Origin: Eumeta japonica | Taxonomy: Eukaryota; Arthropoda; Insecta; Lepidoptera; Psychidae | Direction: 5' to 3' | Assembly (NCBI GenBank): GCA_005406025.1 | Contig: BGZK01001327.1 | Location: forward strand, 62,001 to 126,000 | DNA length: 64,000 nt | In this document: in pieces, positions 26,701-36,815 of the stretch | Numbering within the stretch: position 1 is the first letter of the stretch | Layout of the letters: the number at the start of each line of letters is the position of its first letter | Position numbers and translations under genes: made by a program | Notes under the pieces: generated by a model | Told to the model about the DNA's origin: nothing | The model's database searches: none | What the model saw: the letters and a program-made list of their open reading frames with translations, nothing else

Positions 26701-28194
26701 ATGATAATTACTACTTAGTAATTATCAATTTTTAGAAAATAATAATACTTATGTATTTTGTTGAATTTCATAAAAATGATCACAAATCGTAAAAGCCTAA
26801 TGTATAAGAATGAAATTGCAGGAATCAGAAATTTAAAATAGTGCTTACTATCTAGTATGCTCTACATTCATTATTTTGTTTATTGCTTTGTCTCATATCT
26901 ATAACCAACTATAAATTTTGAACACATTAAAACAACTTACAAGTAAATTGTTCAATTGTTCACTTTTAAGAGGCTCATCACTACACAATTGCATATTGAA
27001 TACAAAATTTATTTATAACGGGTCCTCCTATGTTAAGAAATACCATAGAACTAAATATAATTTAAAATATCCAGAATGCACTAATACCAAGCTACTCATA
27101 TTTAATGTGAAAAGTAACTCATATAATAACTATATCCATATGTAAGTTTGAGGGAAACATGAAGCAATAGCCTTATATTTTTAAATGTATAGGCTATTTC
27201 TTGTGCATGTACTTGTGTTGCAAAACTTACAATAGGAAAAAATTGTTATTTAGGGTCTATTTGCATAACCACAAACTTTTCCAATATAAATGCAAACTGC
27301 CAATGACACTTCAATCCATTGTTTACGCGTTTGGTTATTGCACAAAAAGTTTGTATATTGCAAATTATACAAAAGTTTGTAAAAGTTATTGCAATGAAAG
27401 TAATGTTATTGCATATAAGAAATTTTATATTCACACACTACACAAAGACTTTAAATAATAATTAATTTTTATTTAATTAAATTTAAGTAGAGTATAGCAT
27501 TTTTTTTTTTTTATTATAAAAGGACACAAAGATAACAATTTACGCAAAACATTTATATAAATTATGAGTGTTCTCATGTATTTGAAAGGGTTATAAAAAA
27601 GTATTCCAACTAGATTGAAAGTAGGCCATGATTTTTTTCCAGTTTACAGTTAGATACCAAACAATGGATTGTCGCTTTATGAAACCAAAGACGTTCTTTG
27701 TTAATATTAATGTATTTTTATCATACATATTGATTCAAATATTCAGTTTTCTGAAATATTTTCGTATTATGGAAGGAAAAGATCATTGCATGTAAACAGC
27801 AATAAATATACAATATCGATCAGTCATTTCAATTTCAATACCGAAATGTTAACATTCACAACAGTCTCATTGAATAACATCTCGGATTTTTAAATAAGAA
27901 ACAAATTTAATACAGATTTAACAAATCCGCATTGCAGTAGCTACATTTTAAGTTCGTCCAATATATGGATAAATTAATATACCCTGTTGATTGCTTTTTT
28001 GTTTATTTTTTTTTAAACATCTATGGTTTTATAGAATTGTGTCAAGAATATTTTATCAGTAAAATAGGATACCAATAAAATCGTAGTGATGGCAAAAAAA
28101 TGGCGGATGTGCCCTGACATTATCATAAATTATTATCATTACAAACGTTCACCTGCGGCGGATTGGTGTCTTCTATCATTTTCTCCGTCTCCAT
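14528..28194 (-). CDS. slmb: slmb / beta-TrCP: F-box and WD40 substrate receptor of the SCF ubiquitin ligase
   Basis: Joined coding exons, 5' to 3' on the minus strand: 28194-28153, 24121-24005, 22521-22413, 20178-19992, 19708-19573, 18933-18805, 18099-17908, 16954-16811, 16137-15947, 15590-15473, 14707-14528. All have AG/GT borders and matching phases, giving 1545 nt (514 residues plus TAG), close to the length I recall for fly Slimb. The start [14 protein letters not shown] resembles the fly N terminus, and an in-frame TGA lies 15 nt upstream. Order: dimerisation region (about residues 54-89), F-box (about 90-140), seven WD40 blades (about 198-490). Known family role: it binds Skp1/Cul1 and recruits substrates phosphorylated on the DSGxxS degron (Armadillo/beta-catenin, Cubitus interruptus, Cactus), so it restrains Wnt and Hedgehog signalling and acts in NF-kB and clock control. 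Introns carry LINE and SINE relics. UTR limits were not resolved. Confidence 0.97.
15150..15310 (-). mobile_element. LINE 3' tail fragment
   Basis: Starts cataaactcacgcctattt and continues through agatttccacatagtac and tgcttaaaatttggcccttt, the same order as the LINE end at 9905. It lies in an slmb intron. Confidence 0.8.
15473..15590 (-). CDS. slmb: slmb coding exon 10 (WD40 blade 6)
   Basis: Encodes [20 protein letters not shown], then a divergent [18 protein letters not shown]. The donor is gtcagt, less usual than gtaagt, but the frame join to [14 protein letters not shown] is exactly as in the family. Confidence 0.95.
15947..16137 (-). CDS. slmb: slmb coding exon 9 (WD40 blades 4-5)
   Basis: Encodes [40 protein letters not shown] and [20 protein letters not shown]. 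It ends with two bases (AG), completed to Arg by the next exon. Confidence 0.97.
16811..16954 (-). CDS. slmb: slmb coding exon 8 (WD40 blades 3-4)
   Basis: Encodes [39 protein letters not shown] and SASGDRTIK. The exon is visibly richer in GC than the introns beside it. Forty-eight whole codons. Confidence 0.97.
17908..18099 (-). CDS. slmb: slmb coding exon 7 (WD40 blades 2-3)
   Basis: Encodes [40 protein letters not shown] and [11 protein letters not shown]. Donor gtgagg. Sixty-four whole codons that fit the beta-TrCP propeller closely. Confidence 0.97.
18805..18933 (-). CDS. slmb: slmb coding exon 6 (first WD40 blade)
   Basis: Encodes [19 protein letters not shown] and [20 protein letters not shown]. 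The [11 protein letters not shown] motif marks the first blade. Forty-three whole codons. Confidence 0.97.
19573..19708 (-). CDS. slmb: slmb coding exon 5 (F-box to WD40 linker)
   Basis: Encodes [10 protein letters not shown], then [22 protein letters not shown] and GRHNLQ, the linker helix between the F-box and the propeller. Acceptor cgtttcag and donor gtattt. Ends in phase 0. Confidence 0.96.
19992..20178 (-). CDS. slmb: slmb coding exon 4 (F-box)
   Basis: Encodes [20 protein letters not shown] and the rest of the F-box, through [19 protein letters not shown] to [15 protein letters not shown]. The family uses this segment to bind Skp1. It ends in phase 2 (TG), completed to Trp by the next exon. 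Confidence 0.97.
21836..21965 (-). mobile_element. LINE 3' tail fragment
   Basis: Reads aatataaactcacgcctatt, then agatttccacatggtac and ctccatgcaaaa-like decay. Same family as 9905-13188. It lies in an slmb intron. Confidence 0.8.
22413..22521 (-). CDS. slmb: slmb coding exon 3 (dimerisation domain)
   Basis: Encodes [20 protein letters not shown] and continues through [13 protein letters not shown], the beta-TrCP D-domain that mediates homodimers. The donor gtatgt leaves one base, which completes a Lys codon with the next exon. Reading past the donor gives an unrelated tail, so the splice is needed. Confidence 0.96.
24005..24121 (-). CDS. slmb: slmb coding exon 2
   Basis: Thirty-nine codons between acceptor ttttcag and donor gtaaat, phase 0 at both ends. 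It ends [13 protein letters not shown], matching the family's Cys-hydrophobic-W-S-E/N-E-x-D-Q run before the dimerisation segment. The first half is poorly conserved, as is usual here. Confidence 0.93.
26141..26335 (+). mobile_element. tRNA-derived SINE-like fragment
   Basis: A B-box-like ggttagattcccac is followed by a tail with aactatctgatacccata and ggaccaaatggtactgt. The tail order matches the copy at 36545-36815. It lies in slmb intron 1. Confidence 0.5.
28153..28194 (-). CDS. slmb: slmb coding exon 1 (start codon)
   Basis: Fourteen codons from ATG to CAG, then donor gtgaac. It ends in phase 0, matching the exon that begins at 24121. The upstream in-frame TGA at -15 fixes this as the first usable ATG in the exon. 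The peptide [14 protein letters not shown] fits the slmb N terminus. Confidence 0.85.
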
Positions 28195-28288
28195 TTTTAT
28201 GTTATTTCACTGAATACATAAACACAATATCATCGGGACGTCCGTTAAAACTAAAAATCACAATCACAAAACAGTCATCGTCTCTGAA

Positions 28289-28296
28289 TGACGTCA
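28289..28296. promoter_or_regulatory. CRE-like palindrome upstream of slmb
   Basis: A perfect TGACGTCA lies about 95 bp upstream of the slmb start codon, where a 5' UTR or core promoter would be. Known: CREB/ATF factors bind this site. That it acts here is inference; the same octamer also occurs at 40-47, away from any gene seen. Confidence 0.3.
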
Positions 28297-28841
28297 AGAA
28301 AGCCGTAAAATAAAAAGCGAAGTTTCTTGGATGCCAATTCCGTTGTGACAGTTGAGCTGTGCTTTAAATACATGTTTGTCGTACATGGCCTATCGTGAGC
28401 CATTACCGACCATTCGTTTTCTATTACATTGAAAGACTATTTTTGATGTATCACAAATTTTTAATATGACACAAGTTAACAACAAATTCTCACAAAATTT
28501 CAATTAGTAAAACAACAGTGACATTTGCGTGCAAAGACAATTTTTGTATTTTTCATTGAAAAACCTATCACCATATATCAAGAAACATGTTATAAAAACG
28601 AAATATAGGACGAAAACCAAAAATATTTAAAATGACTCACTTTTGTCTTTTGATACATGGATTTTTTAATTTTTTCGAATTAATTTATTACATATTAAAC
28701 TTTTAAAAATATAAGAGAAAATTAATAAGAAAAAATAAAATTATAAAAGCCAAAGATAAATAAAGAAAAATTACCTATTTCGTAATTAAAACAACATACA
28801 TTAGTGTAATATTTGGAATATCTTGTATCTTCGCTTGTTTT

Positions 28842-29568
28842 GAAGTTATGCTTCTTTAGGCGCGTTATGAAAAAATGATGAGAGTGAAATTTTAAGATGC
28901 GCGCGCATCTGTGACACAAAATTAACAGGTTTATATGATATATATAGGTTTTTCGTACATCTCAATGACCCATTAGCTCAGTTGGTCAAAGCGTCGTGCT
29001 AATAACGTGAAGGTCGCGGGTTCGATTCCCTCATGGTCCAAGTTTTTACTATTCGTAAATATTAAGAAAAAAATTGTGCTTATATACTTTTTTAAGTGCT
29101 CCAATATAATTGAGGTTAACTATCCGCATGTATTATTTATTGATATAAATTATAGTATTATTATTTAATATAATTAATATAAATATTATTAAATTATTAA
29201 TATAAAATATTTATTATTAGTTATTTAATATTTACAAAATAAAGAAATGAAATTAATATAACATTTAATAAAAAAATGTAATAATAATTAAAATCTAACA
29301 ACAAATAAAAATATTAATTTTTAGTATTTATTATTCAATTGAATAAATAATAAATATTTATAAAAAGAAATGAACAAATTTAATGAAAACTTATTGTTAA
29401 AAATGAAAAGTGAATATTAAATAATAAACATTTATGAACTTAATTTTTCAATTTATTATTAAATCGATTAATGTAAGTAATTATTTTTCATTAACTATTA
29501 ATTATTGTAATTAATTATTTGCATGCAATTAAAAACTATTTTTAATGATGCTAAAGAAGTATAACTGC
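28842..29568. mobile_element. TIR-bounded nonautonomous element carrying a tRNA-Ile-like sequence
   Basis: The left end reads gaagttatgcttctttagg; the right end, reversed, reads agttatacttctttagcatc, so a TIR of about 15 bp bounds an AT-rich body. A second copy lies at 48531-49067 and shares both ends and inner stretches such as gtgctccaatataattgagg. There is no ORF. The class is not recognised; I recall similar ends as common in moth and butterfly genomes. Confidence 0.65.
28967..29040 (+). tRNA. tRNA-Ile(AAT)-like gene, probably a pseudogene
   Basis: Seventy-four nt with A box (TAGCTCAGTTGGTC), anticodon loop CTAATAA (anticodon AAT at 29001-29003) and B box (GGTTCGATTCC). The acceptor stem has two mismatches, the D stem one, the T stem one, and the anticodon stem two wobble pairs, so folding is weakened. 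It sits inside a transposon-like element. It may be a degraded tRNA-Ile or a tRNA-derived part of the repeat. Confidence 0.6.
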
Positions 29569-32500
29569 TTACGCGCGTACATAATTTTTAAGACTTTTAT
29601 TTAAATTTTTAATCACCGGTCTTATACTATAATTATATTTTTGAAAGTTGTTAACTTATTTATTACTTTAAAATTTCATGTTGAATTACCTTGTTGTACT
29701 CCTTTAGTCAATTATTAAGAAAAAAAGCTGAATCTCAGTGGAATGCAACTAGCAAATTTTGGTTCATTATAGTCAAAACTATCGTTAGTTTCACCAGTGA
29801 ACAGTAGCTCGTACTGTATTCCGACAAGACGGAATGCTTTATTTGCTTTGCATTGCGTATATTGATCGTCGTAAAACGCCATTATAGTAGTGAGTATAAA
29901 AAAAAGTGCGTTAAATATTTGCACATATAATTAAAAACCATTAGTATTAGTATAGTAGAGATTTTATATTAGAGATTATTAGACATCATAAACTCTTAAC
30001 GCTTATATTCGTTCTAAAATGGGTTTGCTGTAGACCACCGCCATCTGAATTCAGTGGTACGCTGTGTAATTCGTTACCTACGACGTCAAGTTTGAGTATG
30101 CAAGATTCGTCGACGACGGGAATGAAGACGCTTTTTCACATCTTCTGTTTGCAAAGAAATATGACTATGTTAGTTTCGCAGCAGTATATCTGCACATTGA
30201 CTTGAAGTTGATCAGTGCCTTAATTATATTTTAAAAAAATCATTTCGGATTACACGATTAGTAACCAAAACTACACAACAAAATACTTTGTTAAAGAATA
30301 ATTTATGTTTATGTTATCAATTTTTGCAGCAGAGGCTGCTTATTCGCTTTTAAGAGAGTGAGATATTCGCTTTTAATACCTTATCGGTCGAGCAGGCCCA
30401 TTGTTCTGCAAGTAAGTTAGCCAAAGATTGGCTCTACCAAGTATAGTAACAACTTAGGTGTTATATGATATTTTGAATTCTACTTATTAATGTTACTTTG
30501 TCTATTAAACATATACTGGTGTTGTATTTTAGGATTCAAGTTTTTAAGTACACAAACATTTTCTATTTAGCAATTTGTTCTAGATTACTTGCGACACAAA
30601 ACGACGCTAATGTTATTTTATTTCTGACAACTAAGTTAAAAAAAAAATTACACGAACATTCTTCTTCTATTTACATAATTAGTTCGATGTATACTGTGTC
30701 GTAAATAGCCTTTTCTGCGCCCTGTGCAAGCTTTTATAATTGCGCCCTTGTTTTCTTTACATGTTATAGGTACCCTAGCTAGAGCAATGCTATGTATAGA
30801 CCTACTTTATTTCATGCAGGGTAATAAAATAAAGCACAAGGACTTTGGTGTTTGTGGACCAATTATTTAATATTTTGAAAGCAAAATCTATTTTTTTTAA
30901 AGAACAAAACTTATGTGGGAAAACAAGCAGACGAGCTATTTAAGTGGACCCTTCGCCTATTCTACTATCCACTGTGTCTCACTCACTGAAACTCAAGCGC
31001 AAGTTCACTAGTGCAAATTCGTTGCCCACCCTGGTGCTTAAGATTTAATGTTTAGGCCACTTCGGTCTTCATACTCCTATAATAAAATGCAAACTTTCAG
31101 TAAACTGTATAATAATTTAACTTTAAGTACTTGGAATGGTAGTTTTGAATAAGGAAGGTAGCATAGCATTAATTGCGTTTAAGTATGAATTGGTGAAAAA
31201 ACCTTTGGACTCAAGCACTAGGGGCGCAGCGAGAACCCATCAGAAGCAAACCGAAAAAATAATAGTCCTGTCTGGTCTAGCCATCCTTGCGCTTCCCAGA
31301 GTCTACGTGCGCCCTGTGCCTGGACACCGGTGGCACCGCTCTATTTACGGCGCTGGATGTATATACTTATATGTTGTAAAAATTATTATACTTATGTAGT
31401 ATTTATGATTAAAACTTCATTCTAGTTTATTTATTATATGCCTTTTCTTTTCACTACATTTATACATACCGAAGAGATTTAAACATATTCAAGTGCGTTT
31501 TATTTGAAATATTTCTAGTGACTTAAAATTTGCGCACAAAACTACAGTTATTCGTATTGTGAAATTAAAAGATTTATTTTGTTTTATGTTAAGTTTTAAT
31601 AAGTCTACGTTAAGACATACCTTTCCACAGCATTTTCATAAAGATTTGGGGTTTAAATCTTGAGCTCTCCATAATGATCCAGATGAAGACTATAATTATT
31701 GCTATTTCCGAGGAAGCAACAACGTCCGAGACCAACGGTTCAGTATTAGTCGGATCACGTAGTGAATAATTTGAATTAAATTAAAATAACATACTATTAG
31801 TTCGCTAATGATCCAGACTTAAACATGGACTCTATTATTTCTAAAGTAACACAATTAATTACTTTTAAATTTAAATTAAAAATATTGAACTATATTTTTC
31901 GATACAAATATGGATGTAAGAAATATATTTTGCTCTTAATTTCACGTTGCATGAAGTTGTATAACTGTTAATAAATTCAATTGATGCATTAATAATGAAA
32001 TTTAAAGTTTTGCTTTAAGGTTTATTTTGAACATTTCAAAATACTTAGCTATTGGATCAAAAGATTTTTCTGTCATAATTACTTTAAAAACCGGCCATGA
32101 GTATGTCGGATCATGGTCAGTGTAGGATTTCGAAGCCGTTATTAGGTATGTCGAGTATTACTCTTAAATTAATGTGAACTAAAGTGCAAAATAGCGTATC
32201 ATCATTCCATTACGTTCTTTTGTCGACGACCGCAGTTTTACGACAATAATTAAAAAACATCATATCCAATTATATTCAAAATAATTTTTGTTGAAAGTAT
32301 TTATTAAGTATTACTTTTGAAATTTTTGATATGTTTTTGACATACGGCTTAACAAATAATAAGGGGGGGGAGAGAGATACAATTTCTGCTACTTTTGTAG
32401 CGATTACTTCCGGAAATATTCAATTAATCAAAAAAAATGCTTAAACACCTTTAAGTGCCTTAAAATGTATTTTTAGAAGCATCTTAGATACCTTTAAACT

Positions 32501-32680
32501 TCCGTAATATGTGCTGCACGTTGATGCATGCTGAGAATTCTTTTCCTGCTTCTGTTACATATATGTAACGCAAGAAATATTTATTTTTGTTGTTTAACTA
32601 CCAAACTAACTAGCGATTTAAACAAGACTCCTGAACTCTAACTTTTATCAATATAAACTTGTAGCTTAGCTGTAGAGTAA
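29569..32680. other. no gene recognised
   Basis: AT-rich spacer between slmb and TTC1. A GC-richer patch at 31200-31360 (ending tttacggcgctg) looks like a worn transposon end rather than a gene. Confidence 0.4.
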
Positions 32681-32762
32681 AATGCCGTGACATACGGACG
32701 GACAGATGGACATGACGAAACTATAAGGGTTCCGTTTTTGCAATTTGGCCCAGAACCCTAAA
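32681..32762. repeat. dispersed repeat with ggttccg/gaaccc end hairpin
   Basis: Reads catacggacggacagatgga, aaactataagggttccgttt and ggcccagaaccctaaaaa. I recall this motif as frequent in lepidopteran genomes. A diverged copy lies at 48191-48278. Confidence 0.5.
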
Positions 32763-32967
32763 AATTGGAAAGTACTTAATGTTTAAGTGGTAACCCTACA
32801 GTATAACATTCGTTTGACATTTTGACATTTAAATGTGAACTTTCTGGTCACAGAATACATTGAATATATTTGTATAGGCTTTAGTGGGATTCGGTGAAAA
32901 TTACAAATATTTGTAAATTTTTATTCATCCATATTTATAGTGTTTGCTATTAAATAAATAACATAAT

Positions 32968-33160
32968 ATGTCGGAGCGGTTAAAAAGGACGAGCCAAGTG
33001 TCTAATGAGGAAGTAGTTCAAGAATTAACACAGGACTTCAAATCTTCTTTGAACGTAGAAGAACAGTCAAAGTCCTCATCGATTAATCCCGGAAGAAGTT
33101 CAAATGAATTACATCCTTCTTCTGAAGACACTATTCCTACAATAAAACCAACAAAGAAAG
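32968..33160 (+). CDS. TTC1: TTC1 coding exon 1
   Basis: Starts ATGTCGGAG and encodes a Ser/Glu-rich, low-complexity N terminus (MSERLKRTSQVSNEEVVQEL). The donor gttagt leaves one base, which makes Asp with the next exon. Confidence 0.88.
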
Positions 33161-35310
33161 GTTAGTAATGTAATTTTTAAATTAATGACTCATTGTTTTT
33201 ATGCAATCAAATTTTTTTTGTTATTTTATAATTCAATAGAGAATAACATGTATAAAGCCAAAATGTGAAAGGTTATTTCAATTCCTTACATTAATTATTT
33301 ATTTGAAAATATTTATTACAAGCCTATAGTACTTTGCTTTCATTAAAGACAAAAATTTTGTTATGTTCTAAGATATGACATTAATTCAAATGGAAATTTC
33401 GAAATTGGGTAAATGAATATAGTAACTAAAAATGTGGACTGTAATGTCAATTTTCATTATCTTCATACTAAAATTAAATAACTTGAGTATTTTATTATAT
33501 CATTTTTATCATTGCCAAAGTGAAGAGGCATCCTACTCTTCCTCCTTTTATATTGGTTTTTGGGGTACATTACGTAAATATAAAATCTGATCTATCGAAA
33601 AATATTCTTGTCTTTCTTTTAATTTACCTTGGTGTTGAGTCCCAAATAAAACAAAAAATTAAAATAAAAAAAAAAAACAGTAAATAGAAAATAAACACAC
33701 AATGTTTGTCTGTTTTTGATACCACCAACCATCTGGTTTTGATATTAGTAGATTTCATAAAAATCTATTGTATATGTCCTCATGATGCAACCTTTGAAAA
33801 ATTTTGCTGTTTTCTGACTTAACTCGGCGAGCTGAGTCAGAAAATACATATGGTTCAAATGTTTACATATATATGTGTACAATATAACATGGGGCTTGTC
33901 ACCACGATAGTGTCTACAATTCTTTAGAGATCGTAATGAAACTCAACATACATGTTCTATGGACGATTACAAAGGTCGTGTTTAAATTTGAGCCAAACCG
34001 GTCAACTAGTTTAGAAATTACAGTATTTAAAAATTTTGAAAATATGAAAATTTATATATTTCGTATGAATTACATATAAAAATAAAATGAAACCTACTTC
34101 CATTTCGGCTGCCAAATGGCTTTTTTTTGAATGTTGGAACTGTTAGAGTAACAAATTAGGTCAGTCTTGATTGTTTATGCAGTTACAGTTTGTTTCTAAT
34201 TTCTAGATTATGATAAGGATCTGGATGACCAAGAAAGGAGTGATGCAGAAGAATGTGACGATGACAGTATAGATGAAACGGCTCTCAAAGAAGAAGAATC
34301 AGAACTGACAGAAGATCAGAAAGAGGAAAGAAAGATAGTCGCCGAGGAATTAAAAAGCTCTGGAAATGCGGCATTCAAAAATGGCGATTACGAGTTGAGC
34401 ATAGAAAAATACACGGAAGGCTTAAAGTTATGCCCTTTGATATGCACGCAACAAAGAGCCGTTCTCTATTGCAACAGGAGTGCGGCCAAAATGAAATTGG
34501 AGAGATACAAAGGAGCGACCAAAGACTGCACTAAATCTATAGAATTAGATGACAAATATTTAAAAGCTTACGTCAGGTAAACATCTTTGACTCTATGTTA
34601 TTTGTAAACATGAATTTCATTCGGTTTACAAAATTAGACTACAAATTTAAAATTTGAATGTAAATTTGTTACACAGATATATATAAATTTCTTATAAGCA
34701 AAACTTTGAAAATGCTTTAGATATTTAAAAAGTATTCAAACAACAAAACTAACCAAAAATTATGAGCATAGACAAGCAGGTATGATTGAATTAAAATTTA
34801 TCAGATTTATGTTACCTTTTTTTGATAATTAAATTACCACTACATATAATATGCTACTGTTCTTATAAGGTCATATTTATTAATAATTTCTATAAATTCC
34901 TGAAAACATTCATCAATAAATAAATAAAAATCGCTTATTGTACATTCTCGATTTTAAAGATTCCATTAATGGTGTATTGGTTGTTTTAATTTTAAATAAA
35001 TAGCTTTAGAAGTTAATTTTACAATTTCAGACGAGCTCAATGCTATGAAAGTATGGAAAAATTCGAAGAGAGTCTATCTGATTATAAGAAGATTTTAGAA
35101 TTAGATCCTTCACACAAAGAGGCATTGAAGGCTACTATACGCTTGCCGCCGCTCATAGAAGAGAAAAATGAAAAATTGAAGAAGGAGATGTTTGGAAAGT
35201 TGAAAGACTTGGGGAACATGATATTAAAACCTTTCGGTTTGTCTACAGATAATTTTCAATTGCAACAGGATCCCGAAACCAACGGCTATAAGATTAATTT
35301 TAAGCAATAA
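32968..35310 (+). CDS. TTC1: TTC1: tetratricopeptide repeat protein 1
   Basis: Three exons, 32968-33160, 34207-34576 and 35031-35310, join in phase (193 + 370 + 280 nt) to 280 codons plus TAA; I recall the human protein as about 290 residues. An acidic N-terminal third precedes a TPR block starting near ELKSSGNAAFKNGDYELSIE. Later repeats read RAVLYCNRSAAKMKLERY, YLKAYVRRAQCYESMEKFEE and SLSDYKKILELDPSHKEALK. The C terminus, MFGKLKDLGNMILKPFGLST, is characteristic of TTC1. Known family role: a cytosolic TPR adaptor that binds Hsp90-type chaperones and some GTPases. It is read divergently from slmb; nothing suggests co-regulation. Confidence 0.95.
34207..34576 (+). CDS. TTC1: TTC1 coding exon 2 (acidic stretch, TPR 1 and 2)
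   Basis: Opens after tttctag with YDKDLDDQERSDAEECDDD, then AEELKSSGNAAFKNGDYELS and the second repeat to YLKAYVR. Donor gtaaac; ends in phase 2. Confidence 0.95.
35031..35310 (+). CDS. TTC1: TTC1 coding exon 3 (TPR 3 and C-terminal domain, stop)
   Basis: Opens after atttcag. Encodes RAQCYESMEKFEESLSDYKK, the helix EKNEKLKKEMFGKLKDLGNM, and ends NGYKINFKQ-TAA. Confidence 0.95.
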
Positions 35311-35565
35311 ATTATAAATTCATATATAAATTATAAATGTTATATAATCATTGATTTTGCTTTTTAAAATTTCATTTTATATTACAACAAAACTAGCTAT
35401 ATTTCCACAGGTCCAATTGGCTAGTCAAAGATTATAAATATTCTCTTTGCACTGTTATTTTTGCTCTGCCGATATGGGTTATATTAGAAAAAGGTGTCGG
35501 AAGTTATGTCAAAATTGGTCTAGTCCTGTGAAACTGACTAAAAAGAATGCCTTTTTAGAAATAAA
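35306..35565 (+). terminator. possible TTC1 polyadenylation signals
   Basis: AATAAA occurs at 35306-35311, overlapping the stop codon, and again at 35560-35565. The first would leave almost no 3' UTR; the second gives about 250 nt and looks more likely. No transcript evidence is available. Confidence 0.35.
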
Positions 35566-36057
35566 TATACTGTGATGGTAGTTATAATATAGCTATGATT
35601 AAATTATATTAAAACTGTTATTAACAGAGCAGCCAACTTTTCCGAAACATTCCGATGGTTTTTGATTTTGATGAGAATTTTGAAAATATGATGCTGCCTC
35701 AGAAATACTTCCCATTTTTAGCGAATGGATGCTGAGACAAAAAACACGTCTCAAATAACAGCGAAATAAATTATGATGACATCTACTGTTTTTTTCTTTT
35801 TGTTCACGTCTATTTTATATATAATGCAGATTTGCACTCCGTTGTCGAATTAACAGTCTGCATTTCCATGATCTATGGATATGATCATCCGGAAGACACT
35901 TAGATAGATTTTAAGTGTCACGGATTGATGCTTCAGTTCTAGTAAAGTCGTTTAAATTAGTCATCAAGAAATAATATTTGATGCACAAATATAAGGATAA
36001 AAATCATTTGGCTATCTCATTTTCATAGTGTAATTGTATATTTAATTATGGTAATAA

Positions 36058-36285
36058 TGTAAAGTTACACCTATTTCTTATGAGGGTAGGTACATATTAG
36101 ATTTCCACAAGGTCTTTGCATATCTCTCTTCGTTTGCTGACATCCATCAATCTTTTGCAACAAGCTCGTCAGTCGGTCGGCTGATGCTTAAAATTTGGGC
36201 CTTTTTTAGTATACCATCAATTTAGTCTGCATACAATGTTTAAGGGTGACTCTTGCCGAATTTTCCATTTAACAATTTGATTTCT
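36058..36285 (-). mobile_element. LINE 3' tail fragment, diverged
   Basis: Reads gttacacctatttcttatga, agatttccacaaggtcttt and tgcttaaaatttgggccttt, then gtgactcttgccgaattttc. Same family as 9905-13188, further diverged. Confidence 0.75.
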
Positions 36286-36544
36286 ATAAAATTTTACACA
36301 AATATAGTCTTCATTATATAGATGAATGTAGGTTGATTTCGTTATATGTATTTTATAAAAAAATTTCACAATGAACGTTTTTAAATTGGAATTTCTGTTC
36401 ATCCCACAATTTAGTTCAAATCAGATTTTAACACACCAAATGAGTACAAGTGGTTATGTGAGCTTTTTACAGGCATTATTGTATAGGCGTGACGATTTAA
36501 TGTACTCCGCATAGCATGGAACGAGTGCTTTCAAATTAAATACA

Positions 36545-36815
36545 TACTTATCGGCTGCCTTATTAGCACTATCGGTAAAGACCCTACCCGATGTGCTGGG
36601 GGCGTGGGTTCGAATCCCACTACAAAATCAACAATCATTTGAATAAAAAATAGCATTTTTCTGCATCCGGATATTTCTATGTGTAGTATTACATGTATAT
36701 GCTCAAAAAAAGTATGTATGTGTTATATGAACTATCTGATATCCATAGTCGAAGCTTCGATACTAAGTTGGAGATCAGATAGTACTGCGTCTTGTCCAAT
36801 GGTATTTAAAATTAC
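36545..36815 (+). mobile_element. tRNA-derived SINE-like element
   Basis: The head has tagcactatcggtaaagacc and a perfect B box, gggttcgaatccc. The tail has aactatctgatatccatag and tactgcgtcttgtccaatgg. Sharing head and tail order with 26141-26335 supports a SINE family. Confidence 0.6.

Noticed and set aside
31136..31399. Plus-strand 87-codon frame
   Set aside because: There is no splice support and no recognisable motif, and it lies in what looks like a worn transposon end (tttacggcgctg).
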